Assembly (NCBI GenBank): GCA_032622095.1 | Contig: CP136067.1 | Coordinates: 176,798,556 to 176,862,555 of the forward strand | DNA: 64,000 nucleotides | DNA from: Siphonodentalium dalli | Taxonomy: Eukaryota; Mollusca; Scaphopoda; Gadilida; Siphonodentaliidae | Direction: 5' to 3' | Shown here: positions 1 through 12,545 of the stretch, piece by piece | Layout: each line of letters begins with the position of its first letter | How positions within the stretch are numbered: position 1 is the first letter of the stretch | Position numbers and translations under genes: made by a program | The notes under the pieces: model-generated | The model's database searches: none | What the model was told of the DNA's origin: nothing | What the model saw: only the letters and a program-made list of their open reading frames with translations

Positions 1-479
1 TATATCCAAATTGACAACACACACTGTCATTCTTATATATCAATTAAATGCAGTGACTCTCGATGGCAAAATCATTTTAGTTTGTTTATTGCTGATAGTT
101 GCGTCCCGAATCGAGAAGTAAATATTTACAATTGAGCATAAATCAGACGATGTTTTCTATGTAGTGGTACGTCAATTTGCTTGAAATATTTGGCGATGTT
201 AGTTGAATTCCACATTCTGCCAGCTGGCATAGCACATGAATAGTAACTTGTGAGTTTCATGCACCTGAACAAGTCCATAATATGTCTTTAAACAGATTTT
301 GATCGCGGAATGAAAAAAATATGAAAAGTGGTCAATAAATACATAAAATACTTATATGCATGCATCACTTATAGAAATGATTAGAAATTATCACCTTAGA
401 AAGAAACTAGAGCATCGCAAGGGCATGGCAAAATTTGCCGTTGGTGATTTCAACAAAGGGCCATATAAAGAGTAATCCA

Positions 480-845
480 TGTGCCAACTTTGAAAACGAA
501 CAGATATCTATAACTAAAGCTATCGCTATAATGCCGTGGAAGATTTTTCCTAATTTCGAGGGTAGAAATATAAGACAACAAGGACCATAACTCCTGTTAA
601 ATTAGGCAGACGGAACCCAAATTTAAACTTGACCTGTATTTTCATATTAGTAATACATGTTTCAAATTTGAAAACAATCAGATAACTATAACTAAAGCTA
701 TCGCTATTAAAGGTCTGGGGGCATTTGTCCTCATTTCGAGAGCTGAATTATAAGTCAACAAGGACCATAACTCCAACAAAAATTGGCGGGCATAACCCAA
801 AATCGAACTTGACCTGTATTTTGGGCTAGTAAACTCACATACCAA
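480..845. repeat. ~180-bp tandem duplication
   Basis: Two units share TATAACTAAAGCTATCGCTA, AACAAGGACCATAACTCC and AACTTGACCTGTATTTT. Confidence 0.75.
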
Positions 846-868
846 ATTTCAGGCCATTCAGTTCAGAC

Positions 869-1322
869 TTAAAGATGGATTATCAGATTAAAACACCCCT
901 AAATTACTATTTCTTTGGCTTCAGGGATAAAAAAAAAATTATTCGAGTCGAGGAACCCACCCATCAAAGCTCAGAGTGATCAGATATCAATTTTTGAAAT
1001 TTGTTATTTCTCAAGATTTGAATTTTTTAAGCCTGGGAAAAAGTTGTCAAACCGACGGTCTCGGAACAAATTGCGGATGAAGATGGATAACTCTTAAATC
1101 AAGTGGTAATACGGCCAAATTTTTTGATATTCAAGTGATAATACGGCCAAATTTCTTTAAACAACATGCTAATAAATAACACATTTTGGGAAACTTTAAT
1201 TTCTTTATACCATATTTGACAGTGGTTAGCATTATTTTGTTGTCGTTAAATGTTTCTGATACATGTAACTAAAGTTGTTGTAACTTGATATGGGACTGTC
1301 CGATCGGATTGAGTACCTTTAA
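869..1322. mobile_element. Family E element (TTAAAGGTACTCAATCCGAT ends)
   Basis: Contains CTTCAGGGATAAAAA, TCGAGTCGAGGAACCCACCC and CAAAGCTCAGAGTGATCAGA, and ends CGGATTGAGTACCTTTAA. TTAA at both ends. Confidence 0.6.
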
Positions 1323-1487
1323 ATAATTTGATCCAGGGATAAAAAAGGTGAAGACACACATGTACATAACATACTTATAAGTAGGTTTTCATGCATTGGA
1401 AAGACTTGTAGAAATAATGGAAATGATAACATTAGATAGAAAGAAGGGCTGTTTTTACTACAGAATGTAGCACAAAAGAGCACATTG

Positions 1488-1935
1488 TTAAAGATGCATA
1501 ATCCGATTTAGCGCCCCTCAATTACTATTTTTTTGGATTCGGGGGTAAAAAATATTTGATTCGAGTCGAGGAACCCACCTATCAAAGCTCAGAGTTACTA
1601 GATATTAATTTTTTAAATCTATTATTTTTAACCATCGAGATTTATTAGTGGCCCAGTAAAAGTTGACGAGTCGACGGTCTCGGACCAAATTACAGATGAA
1701 GATGGAGACTCTAAAATCAAGAGGCTTTGTATAAGTGATAATAAGGCCAAATTTTGTTTAACAACATGTTGATAAATAACACGTTTCGGCCAATTTTATA
1801 CTATAGTTGACAGTGGTTAGCATTATTTTTTTGACAATTAATCCATTCTGATAACTGAAGAGGCATTTCTAAAAGTGTTGTTGTTGTTAGAATCTGATGA
1901 TATGGGGACCATCGAATCGGATTGAGCACCTTTAA
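1488..1935. mobile_element. Family E element, second copy in tandem orientation
   Basis: The same modules in the same order, ending CGGATTGAGCACCTTTAA. Confidence 0.6.
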
Positions 1936-2014
1936 GTTTCTTTCTGATATGGTAATTTTAAAATATCTCTTTCACTTGAAAGTTGAAAAATTTCTTTCCA
2001 GGCCTAAAAATGAG

Positions 2015-2320
2015 GAAATGCAGATTGAGGTCCACAGAAGGTGAATTTAGTGACTATAACTGCACAGCAACTAGCATCACTAAATTCACCTTCTGGGGAC
2101 CTCATTCTGCTCAGGCCTCATCATCTCTGGAAAGTATCTTTATTATCAAATTAACAGGTTTAGTTTCTTTAGAATCTGCCTAGGTCTCCCATAGCAGATG
2201 ATGTCATGCAGAACGAGGTCCCCAGAGGATAAAACGGTGATACTAGTACTAGCCCACTGTGCAGGGTAGCATCACTAAATTCACCCTCTGGGGACCCCAT
2301 TCTGCAAATGTCCAGCACCA
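2015..2320. mobile_element. Family C paired-hairpin element
   Basis: Family C: hairpins of GCAGAATGAGGTCCCCAGAG..GGTGAATTTAGTGATGCT and their inverse, usually in pairs separated by 100-280 bp, with CAGGCACACTAAACTCAG outer ends. Here the hairpins are 2021-2110 and 2208-2304. Confidence 0.65.
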
Positions 2321-2377
2321 TATTTTTAGGTCTGTTTCTTTCATGTAGGCGAGTCCTCTCACAGAGAAATATACTGG

Positions 2378-2551
2378 TACAGTACTGCCCTAATTAATCG
2401 ACCCCTTAACCACAGCAGAATTATGGGTAACTTTTCAGGATTTAGTCGGAAATATGGCTTGTTGCCATTCATCGGAAAGCTCGCTAAATCCTGAAAAGTT
2501 ACCCATAATTCTGCTGTGGTTAAGGGGTCGATTAATTAGGGCATTACTGTA
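2378..2551. mobile_element. Family D palindromic MITE (Tc1/mariner-like ends), copy 1
   Basis: Family D: TA-CAGTAATGCCC ... GGGCATTACTG-TA, with arms containing ACCACAGCAGAATTATGGGT and a centre GGCTTGTTGCCATTCATCGG. The TA duplication with CAGT ends is typical of Tc1/mariner MITEs. This copy is nearly a full hairpin. Confidence 0.75.
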
Positions 2552-3309
2552 TTTCATCTATTTTTTCACATATTTTGTTCACCAGAAGTGACAAAAGCCA
2601 TCAACTAATAGATTTAATTTGAAACTTGAAGATTATGTGCACCTTCAAGACCCAACCAACACTTGTGCAGCAAATTCCAGAAGAAAGAATTATTGGCACC
2701 ATTCGTAAAACACAAATGTTTCTGAAATATCCCAAAGAGCGAGGAACCACATACAACAAACGAGAAAAAAAAAGTAACACCAATGTTGCCAATGGCTCCC
2801 TGTCTTATCTATACCTCTTTTAAACCTCCGCCAATTTATGTGAGGATGTATTTTCCGCATTAAAAAAAATGGTTGGATCTTAACCATTTCTGACACAATA
2901 AAGTGTCCTAAAATGATGTAAGCCTTTCTGCATACTTTGCACCTGGGTGTGGAATTTTTATGTTTGTTATCTGAGCAATTAGATGAGTTTATATCACCAT
3001 CACCATAATACCTTTGGATGGTTGTAGTTTCCTTGCAGTAAGACTTGATAATGTGCTCCTAATAGTTTTTTTAGACAAAATTAATTAAACAGACATTTGG
3101 GGTTTAAAAGGGGATTCTATGTAAATGTTTATTCTGAAGTGACAAAACATACTTTAACACTTTAATAGCTGAAAGCTTGATGGTTGTTAGTTTAGTTACT
3201 TGATTGAGCCCCCCCCCCCCCCCCCCCCCCCCCACTTCCTCAACTGGCAAAGTTTTTTCAATTGTTGGAAATTTCAGACAAAACAGGTTGAAATGCAAGC
3301 TTGAAAATA

Positions 3310-3690
3310 GTGTCTGTCATTTGCAGAATGAGGTCCCCAAATGGTGAATTTAGTGATGCTGTCCCGCACGATGGGCTAGCGTCACCAAATTCACCCTCTG
3401 GGAACCTCATTCTCCTTAGTCCTCAACTACTAGGATCAGATTGAAGTTTCCCGGTTGAAATTGGTGATGTGATGCATTTTATTTTCTGAAATTAAGGGAT
3501 ATAGAAACTTCTCAAAAGGGAAAAAGTAACTAAAAAGCAATGCTAATTTGAGACTATAGATACTCCCAGAAGATGAGGCCAAAGCAGAATGATGTGACTT
3601 GAGGGTGAATTTGGTGAGACTAGTCAGCTGTGCAGGGTAGCGTCACTAAATTCACACTCTGGAGACCTCATTCTGCAAATGACAGAACAC
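3310..3690. mobile_element. Family C paired-hairpin element
   Basis: Hairpins at about 3323-3414 and 3583-3681. The interior includes GATCAGATTGAAGTTTCCCG, as in other copies. Confidence 0.65.
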
Positions 3691-4040
3691 TACTGAAGGC
3701 TTTTTGAAATAGATCTGATAGTATTGATTTTCCAAACAGTGTATATTTTGTAAAACTGTAAATCAGAATAATTTTAGTGGATAATAGCAATCCCCCACCC
3801 CCACAGTCAGGGGAAGGAAAACATTTCCGACACCAGAGTGTTACAACTTTTTTTACCTTTGGCCATATTTGGGACCCATCCACCCCTCGACCCGAATTGT
3901 TTTCCATTTTTTAGCAAGTTTTTTCTGACCATTTTTCGACAACCCCCCCCCCCCCCCCCCCCCCCTATAAAAAAAAAAACATTGTTTTTAAAACTATTAG
4001 AATTTACACCACCTACTGTCTGTTTCCTATCAACTACTTA

Positions 4041-4418
4041 GGCCAAAACAAAAAGCTTCTCTGTTTCCGATTGGGATTATTTTCCAGACAGGCAGGCAGA
4101 GATTTTTTTTTTACAATTTTTCAGCTGTGAGCAATATAATAGTGTAGTCACGGTCCCATGGAATATGGTAGATCAATGTGTATTGAATATGAGCCAAGTA
4201 TTTGATAAAAAACATACTGTACCTTCAATTCATTCACTCTGCAGTAAGATCTGTACCAACTTTGAGCTTAATAACCACCTTTTTTTGCTTTTGGGATTGA
4301 GAAAAACAATAAATATTCACATTAACACCCTGGAGAAAATTAAAAAAAAAAAATTTGAGGCAGGCTAGAAAATCTCAGCCGGGCAGGATATCGGAAACAA
4401 AGGTTTTTTTTTTTGGCC
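4041..4418. mobile_element. MITE with GGCCAAAA inverted ends and TTA duplication
   Basis: Left GGCCAAAACAAAAAGC..TTTCCGAT and right ATCGGAAACAAAGG..TTTTGGCC are imperfect inverted repeats of ~30 bp. TTA lies on each side (4038-4040, 4419-4421). PIF/Harbinger-like by duplication size. A similar right end occurs near 28520-28545. Confidence 0.6.
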
Positions 4419-4958
4419 TTATCACAGGTTGGTGTACATGTATTTGATGTGTCCATGCATTTTATGTTCGGAGTGACATAGACTGCATATAGCCAAAAAT
4501 AGTTGAAAATAGGGAAGCAAATTTATTTTGGGTCCTCTTGATCACCCAGTGGGTGACACCCCCCCCCCCCCCCCCCCCTCATACATTCCCGGAATAAATT
4601 ATTTGACACCCCCACCCCCTGCAAAACTTGGATATTTCATGGCTGACACAACAGAAAAGCAGTTGGAAATTTAGACCAAAATTAGGAGTAAATTGTTCTG
4701 ATACATGTAGTTTGATATTCAAAACTAGTATTTAGTGTGAACAAATGTCAAGTATTTTTTTACTTTCGATCACATTTTTGACATAAATGTCTATCAGTTT
4801 GAAAATTTCAATGATGGGATGGGGGTGGTAGTTTCACTGTGAATATTTTCAACAGTTGAAAACTTTTAAGGAGGGGGGAATCAAATGGAATTTCTCTGAC
4901 TTGTAAATTTCTGCTTCAATGGCTAGGGGTGGATATCAGTTGGAAATCCAAGGTGGAG

Positions 4959-4993
<35 letters not shown>

Positions 4994-5069
4994 ATGGAGA
5001 TTACCAAGCCATCTTTCCAGGTGCTAAATTTCTTACTTTTCAAATGTTTTGGTGTCAAGTTTGGCTAAA

Positions 5070-7000
5070 CTGGGAAATGCAGTTGCGAAATTGCGAAAGC
5101 ACAGAACACCACTGACGCACCGAGTGTGACCACCTGTCAAAATACCGGCACGCATGTTTTTCTACTGGTTAAAACACTGGAATCATTCAAAGCGGGCATC
5201 GGAAAGCTTCATCAAGAGCCTCCCTATGTCCGACACTGTTAAAAATCGTCTGCTACAGTTAACTGCTACTGTGTGCCGCTAATATGTTTACGGAAATCAC
5301 AATAAAACTATTCACATACATGGACGACATGATCAAAGGCATGTCGACATGTAATGATATATTTTCTGATGTGCTGTATTTATTTATATGTACTTCAAAG
5401 AATCTACAAACTATAAACCGACAGGCAATTTATTCATGTCACTGATGATTTGTTTAATTTCTTTCCGATCTCAATAAAACTTCGATAAATAATCAAACTT
5501 ATCATGTCATTTGTGCCTGAAAGTCCGTATTATTAAAATCGTTTTCATTCGGTATAGTATTAATATATTCATACCCATATCGTAGAATTGTATGATCTTT
5601 CCATCCTATTATACATAATCGATTATTTCACTAATAACTACCAGGCACGGGATAGGTAGCTTACCCACAAACCCGTACCCACCGGCCGCCTAAACGTTCG
5701 CGAGTTACATTGTATAAACAACTTGTAACACTGTCGCAAACATCAAAGAAAAATGACAATAAATAGTCAACTATAATGAAATAAATAAGAAGTTATATTA
5801 TACTCACGAAGAAATGTATGGAAGAGTATAATCCGTGGGCAGAAAATTGTTTACAGAAGTTACATTCGTCAGTGTAGAGACGCCTGACTGTCAGTACTCC
5901 CCGACCCAGGAAAATCAATTGCGGTGGGTGGGGGAAGTTCGTGTAATATCCATATATGGGATGTAGAAACCGCGTCACGACAGGAGCCCCGTCCCTGATT
6001 GGAGTAGACTCGACCCACGTGTAGGCTATAACTTGTGGGTAGCGGCACTCGAGCACATGACGTATATGCCCCTGGAGGGTGTGGGGAATTTTACGAGTGC
6101 CTTGTATAAATAGTGGGTCGATTCACTTGGCGTCTGGGGGTAAAGCGCTAACCATTGAGCCACGCTCTACATCTGTCGGTTCTAAATCGCGCGCTCCGTG
6201 GGGGCACCGGCTGTTGAAATTTCAATTAATATTTTTTTTTTCATAAGCACGTTCAAGTGTCTAGTCAGTCATGCGGGTTATGGCGTGTACATGTAACCAA
6301 CGCGGTGTATATGGGCCCAGTGAGCGTTATGGGTTTTGACACCCTGACGAGGTCAGACAGTCGTGGGGATAAAGCGCTTTTGAGCTGAGAATAATATGTT
6401 ACAGCCTGGTGGGTTTTGTCTGTTTGTTGAAGGTTTCCCCGGGCGGCCGGGCCTGTGTTATTGGAAATAAGCCAGCCTATAGTGGGCTAATAAAATGTAA
6501 GCACATACACAGACGCGCAGACCCCCGACCCATACAAACCGAGCGGTATAAGCGATCGATTAATCCGCCTGTATGTGCATGTATAGGCCAGGTCAACGCG
6601 CGGCAGACTATATCCCCCAGGTACCGATAAGGGACTATACATGCGAGGGTAAGGTCACGCAGTGTGTGTTAACCAATGCCCTACCCAAGTGTCAATATGA
6701 TATGGGGTGCACAGGGACGTGCCCATGCCAGGAGTTTCTGTGTTGGGGTGTCCAACTAGGAATTTAATATTGCACACCCCCCCCCCTGACAGACAAAAAA
6801 TTCCATGTCCAGCAAATTCCATTTGTACCCCTAGATTCCTTCTGGGTTGGATTTTTAAAATAAAAGCCACTTCGATCTAAACATTTTACCAAACGTAACC
6901 TACGTAGGAACATTTTCGATATTTTGTCTAAATCAACACTCACGCTAAATACTGCATGCAATATCAAACTTTCACAACAATTTCATATCGGTAAGATATT
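5070..7000. other. Unassigned sequence, GC-richer than its surroundings at 5640-6770
   Basis: No exon with good splice sites and recognisable protein was found. 6120-6760 is locally GC-rich with CGCG motifs (GTCAACGCGCGGCAG) and contains short open frames without protein-like character. It includes a 10-C tract at 6777. Its nature is unknown. Confidence 0.4.
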
Positions 7001-7160
7001 AATTGATTAAAGATCCATAATCGGAATGAACGCTCCCAAATAAATATTTCTTTGACTTCGGGGGTAAAAAATATTTAGAAGTTTATAGATCCCTACTGGA
7101 ATGCACCACAGGGATGTGTCGTTAAAAGCGAGTAAAAATATAAATTTAAAAATATATAAA

Positions 7161-7747
7161 TTAAAGGGGTACTGTACGCCATTTTCAATAAATTTCCGGT
7201 GATAACAACGATCTAATATCGATAATATATAGAAACATAAGTAATTTGAGTCGAAGATGTATTCTATAAACGCTCAGGTTAATAGGCTATCTTAAAATCA
7301 AAGTTAATAATTTGATATAAATTTCATTTATGACTGGAGCCATAAAATGGCGTGAGGTAAATTACGAATTTCCGTGTGCAAGACGTAATCAAATTAATTG
7401 AAGGATACTGGATTGGTAAACGGATGGCACACGCGATCGTTTAAAACATTATGATGATACGGGGAGAAAGCCCAAGCCACTCACTGACTAGTGACGATAC
7501 AATAACTTAAATGTGTATATGGGACTAGTATGCATATAATATAACTTTTATTTGATACATTTGGTTGAAAAATGTACAAAAATTACTCGACAACGACAAT
7601 TTGTATTTTTGCATTACGGTAAATTTGTCATCCGTAACACTACTTCGTACTCAACAGATTTCAAATAATGAAAAAATTGTTACCTTATTCTCTGACTCTG
7701 AGACTATAGAAACCAACAACAACATTTGGCGTACAGTACCCCTTTAA
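7161..7747. mobile_element. Family G element (TTAAAGGGGTACTGTAC ends)
   Basis: 587 bp with TTAAAGGGGTACTGTACGCC / GGCGTACAGTACCCCTTTAA. Non-coding. Its right TTAA is shared with the left end of the family J element. Confidence 0.75.
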
Positions 7748-8029
7748 AGATACGGGCGGTCTTCGTGGTGGATAAATAGCTGTTAAAATAGTCACACCCG
7801 CTAAAATCGCCATAAACAAATAATATTATACCAGAAAACCATAGTCAGAAATGGTAACGCCACCAAGATCATATTATTAGCCATAAATATAAATTATAAC
7901 ATAATTATAATATAAACTAGCTTTCAAATTCCATCTGGGAAATTTGGATACTTCCATATATCAAGTTTTCCCGTTTCTCGTGTTATACATTACATTCTTC
8001 AAACTGTCTTTTTTATTACACTAGCTGGT

Positions 8030-8735
8030 GGGCCCGACATAATCCGGGCTGTTAATTTCCCATCTGATTTCCGGCGAAAGGCGCGATTTGACCTTGAATT
8101 GACTATTTTGAAAGTCAAGGTCAGGTCGGGGTCATGATTTGACCCGTCCAAAACACTCCCCGGAGAAAAGTTATCCCTAGGTATCAAATTTCATCGAAAT
8201 CCGTCCGTTTTACCCGACTTGACCTTTAATTTACCATTTTGAAGGTCAAGGTCAGGTCGGGTTCACGATTTGACCCGTCCAAAACACTCCCCTGACAAAA
8301 GTACTCATAGGTATCAAATTTCGTCGAAATCCATCCGTTTTACCCGATTTGACCTTTGATTGACCATATTGAACGTCAAGGTCACACCGGGGCCACGATT
8401 TGACCCGTTCAAAACACCACCGGACAAAAGTATCCCTAGGTATCAAATTTCGTCGAAATCCGTCCGTTTTACCCAATTTGACCTTGAATTGACTGTTTTA
8501 AAGGTCAATGTCAGGTCGGAGTCACGATTTGACCCGTCCAAAACACTCCCCGGACAAAGGTAGCCCTATGTATCAAATTTCGTCGAAATCCGTCTGTTTT
8601 ATCCGATTTGACGTTGAATTGACCATTTTGAAAGTCAAGGTCAGGTCGAGGTCACGATTTGATCCGTCCAAAACACTTCCCGTATACAAGTGCCCCTAAG
8701 TATCAAATTTCGTCGAAATCTATTCAAAGCCGAAG
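8030..8735. repeat. ~120-bp tandem array (about six units)
   Basis: Each unit has AAGGTCAAGGTCAGGTCGGG, GATTTGACCCGTCCAAAACA and TATCAAATTTCGTCGAAATC. A two-unit relative lies at 35995-36245 next to GACCCGACTTCGTCCGGGC. Confidence 0.85.
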
Positions 8736-9361
8736 GGGACATATGCTAGTTGCTAATTGCTAGTTGTTAGTTATACGACGCACGACTTGACGCGGTATTT
8801 TCAAGGTGTTTCAAAATAGGAGATAGAATTATTCTGCGTTTCAAATGGTGATGAATTATAGTATTTTATTCATATTGTATGGCATAAATTGTTATTAAAA
8901 CCGTATATACTATAAAAAAAATCGATGACTCGAAAATTAAGTGGGCCTTTAAAGTCAATACAAAGTCACAATTGCAGTTAGGTTGATCTCATACTCGTCT
9001 ATTCAGCGATATTCTGCTACGCAGTTTGTTATAGCCTCCAGTATTCATTAAGCGTTATAGCCACACTGTTATAATCCGCCTTTAGCTGGCGTATTCTTGC
9101 CTCTGAGATTATTGAGATATTACCTCACACGTAATGACATTAAATCGCATGGAAACATAGCAATTGTGTGGGTTGCGTGGCGTGAATATGTATTGAGAAA
9201 TAACGTCATACGTAATGACATTAAATCTCAAGAAAACCCGCGAAAATAAAACAAAATCACATTTATTGTTTTATTGTTTTATGTTTCCTCCATAAAAAGA
9301 ATCTTCGTGATAATGAACCCTCTCAATACTTTAGAATATAGAATTAACCTTAAAATAACAA

Positions 9362-9492
9362 AAACCTTCGGAATAGAGAACCTTCGGAATAGCGAACCTT
9401 CGGAATAGTGAACCTTCGGAATAGCGAACATTGAGAATAGAGAAACTTCGGAATAGTGGACCTTCGGAACAGCGAACTTTCGGAATAGAGAC
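9362..9492. repeat. 16-bp minisatellite, about 8 units
   Basis: The unit GAACCTTCGGAATAGC is repeated with small changes. Confidence 0.85.
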
Positions 9493-9504
9493 ATGCCCCC
9501 CCCC

Positions 9505-9805
9505 AACATTCATAGTATATGCCCAGAGTTCAAAGGTATGGACCCATAAATTTATAAAATTGGCCCTTAAAATTCTTGAACCCCAAATTGGAGCCCGCGC
9601 AGAACAAAACTTAAGTCAACTGTACCTGTGTCATGCCCAATGAAGGAGGGTCCATATATACCGCAACATTCATTTTATATGTCAAGAATTCAAAGGTATG
9701 GGCCCATAAATATTTTCTAAGATTGGCCCTTAAAATATTGAACCCCAAATTGGAGCCCGTTCAGAAAAACCTAAGTCAGCTATACCTGTGACATGTCCCA
9801 TTGAT
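9505..9805. repeat. ~155-bp tandem duplication
   Basis: Both copies contain TTCAAAGGTATG[GA/GG]CCCATAA, TTGGCCCTTAAAAT and GAACCCCAAATTGGAGCCCG. Confidence 0.8.
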
Positions 9806-10780
9806 TTTGATTATAGTATAACTAGCAACCAGCAATTAACAACTAGCAAGTCCCCTTCAGCTTTCCATCTTTGATTATCACACGATCGCATGCTTTGCAA
9901 AGGGTGTTGTTTATAATACCAATATCAGCACATGTGCTAATCTGTGTCGGACTATCGTGACTCTATCGGTACGGTTTACTCAAGTACGAGAATACCTATA
10001 TACCCATAATGCATTCGCCCATTAGTCCACGGGTTATTAAAATTTCCAAAACATCTTACATCGGTGGCGTAAATAATAGACATATAGTGTTCTTATACCA
10101 ATCATAAATATCACGTACATTGCATGTTATTGTCATTTTTGTACGCTTTTATGTTACAGAACCATTTGTTTATAGACAAACACTCGGAGTTCGGAACTAC
10201 CGGATCATGCAAATGATGCAATGGAAATGGAAGGCGAAGATAAAATTATTGACATTCACACTCAAATCACACCAAATTTTAATCGACCCATTCTAACCGC
10301 TGTCATTTCAAAATCCAACTGATCCACGTTATACTTCATGGTTGGGAAGTGATCAGACAGAAAACGTGGACATAACAGTATAATTGTTCTTGAATATTTT
10401 TCAATCAAGTTAGTATTTTCTCCTAACATATATATATGGTAATACATGCCAAATAAGAAATTTACTGTGATATTATTGTGAGTTGTAGACGCACCAAATT
10501 AGGGGTTTTACAACCGACGTATAATGCACGCGAATCTAAATAAGGAAATGACGCAATATCCTGACTGTGTTTATAAACAATTCACTGCGCATTTTGCGAG
10601 AAACTAAACAACACTCCATCTACATTTTCTCTGAAACAAAGCGTGTTTTGTGAATAATATCGCATTCATATATCATCATTAATGTGCTATACTATTAGTA
10701 TATTCTTGAGGAATTTATCATAATTTGATAAATGTTATTTATAAATTATAACCTACAACGAAAGCCACACGTCCCTTTAA

Positions 10781-11500
10781 TCCGATCACGTCACTTAAAA
10801 AAAATGCATCGCTTTACGTACGATATGTATACAGCGATGCGTTTATTAAAGTGGCGCGCTCGGTTTAAATATATATATTTATATCGCCCGTCTGTGTTAC
10901 ACTAAGTCCTGTTCGGTGATCGGTCAACTGCCAATTGGGTCACCATTCATACACCAATAACACACACACAGTAACAAGAACACGACGTCACAAATTGTTG
11001 ACCTATAATCTGACCTAATCACTAACAGCGGTTAGCAGAATAAATGGCGTACTTTTCAACTGCGTCTGAAGCCAGTTATTTATATCGTTCACGTTATCGT
11101 TGCTAAGTGCTTGGACATTTTATATTGGGCTAACTTAATGTGATGAGTGGGCTAGTCTCAAATTCTCTGAAAATAAACAAGAATACACTCAGTTTTTTAC
11201 GGGAATAAATATTCAAAAATCTATATAAATGTAAGAAATCAATGTAGTGGTTGTGTTATTGGGAGATACCCGGAAGTAATACCTGGCTGGCCGTTGCAAC
11301 TTCCCCGAGAGGGGGTGTATCTCCCCTTACCTTCGTGGTGCCATGTATCAACATCAGCTATAGTAGTGCATGTAACACATGGGGTGTCAGATGAAGGGTT
11401 TGTTGCAGTTAATGCCAAGGATTATTGCTGGACCTAATTGTTAAATAGTATATGCCTGGAATAAACGTAAACCGAAGTTCACAACAAAGACATAAATAGT
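10781..11500. other. Unassigned intergenic sequence
   Basis: Contains a TATA-like AT block TTTAAATATATATATTTATA (10863-10882) followed by ordinary sequence and GTAACACATGGGGTGTC. No convincing coding frame or terminal repeat was seen. Confidence 0.35.
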
Positions 11501-11501
11501 A

Positions 11502-11641
11502 TACAGTAATGTTCTAAATAATCGACTCCTTAACCACAGCAGAATTATATGTAACTTTTCAGGCTCACTGAGAGCTTTCCGATGAATGGCAACAAGCCAT
11601 ATTTCCGACTAAATCCTGAATAATTACCCATAATTCTGCTA
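11502..11641. mobile_element. Family D MITE, truncated copy
   Basis: Matches the left arm and centre of family D. The right arm breaks off at AATTCTGCTATATATAG, directly before a 13-C tract. Confidence 0.65.
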
Positions 11642-12259
11642 TATATAGCCCCCCCCCCCCCGGTCGGGGATCGTAGCCCCATACGTCGGGGAAATCCTGG
11701 CGCCACTCCCTGTTGCTACGTCCCTGATCTATGGAATACTGACCAATGCCTATCTATGTATACATGGCATAATCTGCCTTCATGCATGAGTGAAAGGAAC
11801 TACACTTTTAGTTCACATATATGCACAGCACATGTCATCATATAATGAAGCATCAAAACGGATAACACTCTCAAGATATGTCACCAAATTAGTCAAAATT
11901 TCCTGATCCAATGTTACGCTTACAAAGCAAATAGCACGTGAAACTTAACTCTTTGACGGTTAGAACGACATTTATTTAGAACGCAGTTAAGCAATTATAT
12001 CCGTAAACAATACTTCAAACACTGTGTACAAGAGCTGTTACACGGGAAGTCATTCTCATTTTATTGCCGGTTTTTTTTTTAAATGGTTCAGGAATTATTT
12101 CATTTGATTATTTGGTGTGCTGGAACCGTAACATCGGGACAAATTCACTCAACATTATAGATATCTTGAATGCATCACACATTCCTGAATGAACAGAGGC
12201 TGCAGACGTGCCGTTTTACACTAAGGTGACATTGGTTAATTATTCGAAATTAGACACAT

Positions 12260-12545
12260 TCAATACTTATCCCGACCATAAAATCAAAATGACAGCAAAA
12301 AAATTCCAAAATTTCGACAGAATTAGGGGCCAAAAACTCTAATTTTGCCAGATTTTGACCAGATAAAGACTTCAGTAGGCTGGCCCCGACCATACAAGCA
12401 AAATGACACAAAAATGTTGCCAAAATAATTGCAAAAATTTCTACATTCCAGTTTTCGTAGTTTTGGTTCGATTTTGACCGGACAAAGACTACCGTTGGCT
12501 GGCCCCGAACATACAAGCAAAATGACACAAAAATTTGCCAAAACG
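12260..12545. repeat. ~120-bp tandem duplication
   Basis: GGCTGGCCCCGA[C/A]CATACAAG and AATGACACAAAAAT[GT]TTGCC occur twice, with a partial third unit at the left. Confidence 0.7.

Larger units (their letters stand above)
3209..5000. repeat. Cluster of very long C homopolymers
   Basis: C runs at 3209-3233 (25), 3943-3965 (23), 4559-4578 (20) and 4960-4993 (34). Further runs follow at 6777-6786, 11649-11661 (13), 13054-13068 (15), 13410-13422 (G13), 14982-14995 (14) and 16919-16929 (G11). Several sit in a shared context with CGGAAAAAA, GGGTGGGTGGGT and TTGGAAATTT nearby, suggesting a dispersed poly-C-bearing element. Confidence 0.8.
7744..10780. mobile_element. Possible ~3-kb family J element carrying nested repeats
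   Basis: Left TTAAAGATACGGGCGGTCTT and right AAAGCCACACGTCCCTTTAA resemble the family J ends, and subterminal blocks match (ACCATAAACA-type left, TATTCTTGAGGAATTTATCA right). The interior holds the 120-bp array, the 16-bp minisatellite and the 155-bp duplication. Confidence 0.45.

Noticed and set aside
3838-4041. Proline-rich open frame
   Set aside because: It comes from translation of a 23-base C homopolymer and flanking repeat sequence.
6130-6175. tRNA/SINE A box on the minus strand
   Set aside because: TGGCTCAATGGTTAGCGC fits an A box, but the only B-box-like sequence nearby (GGGTCGATTC, about 6115) is on the opposite strand.
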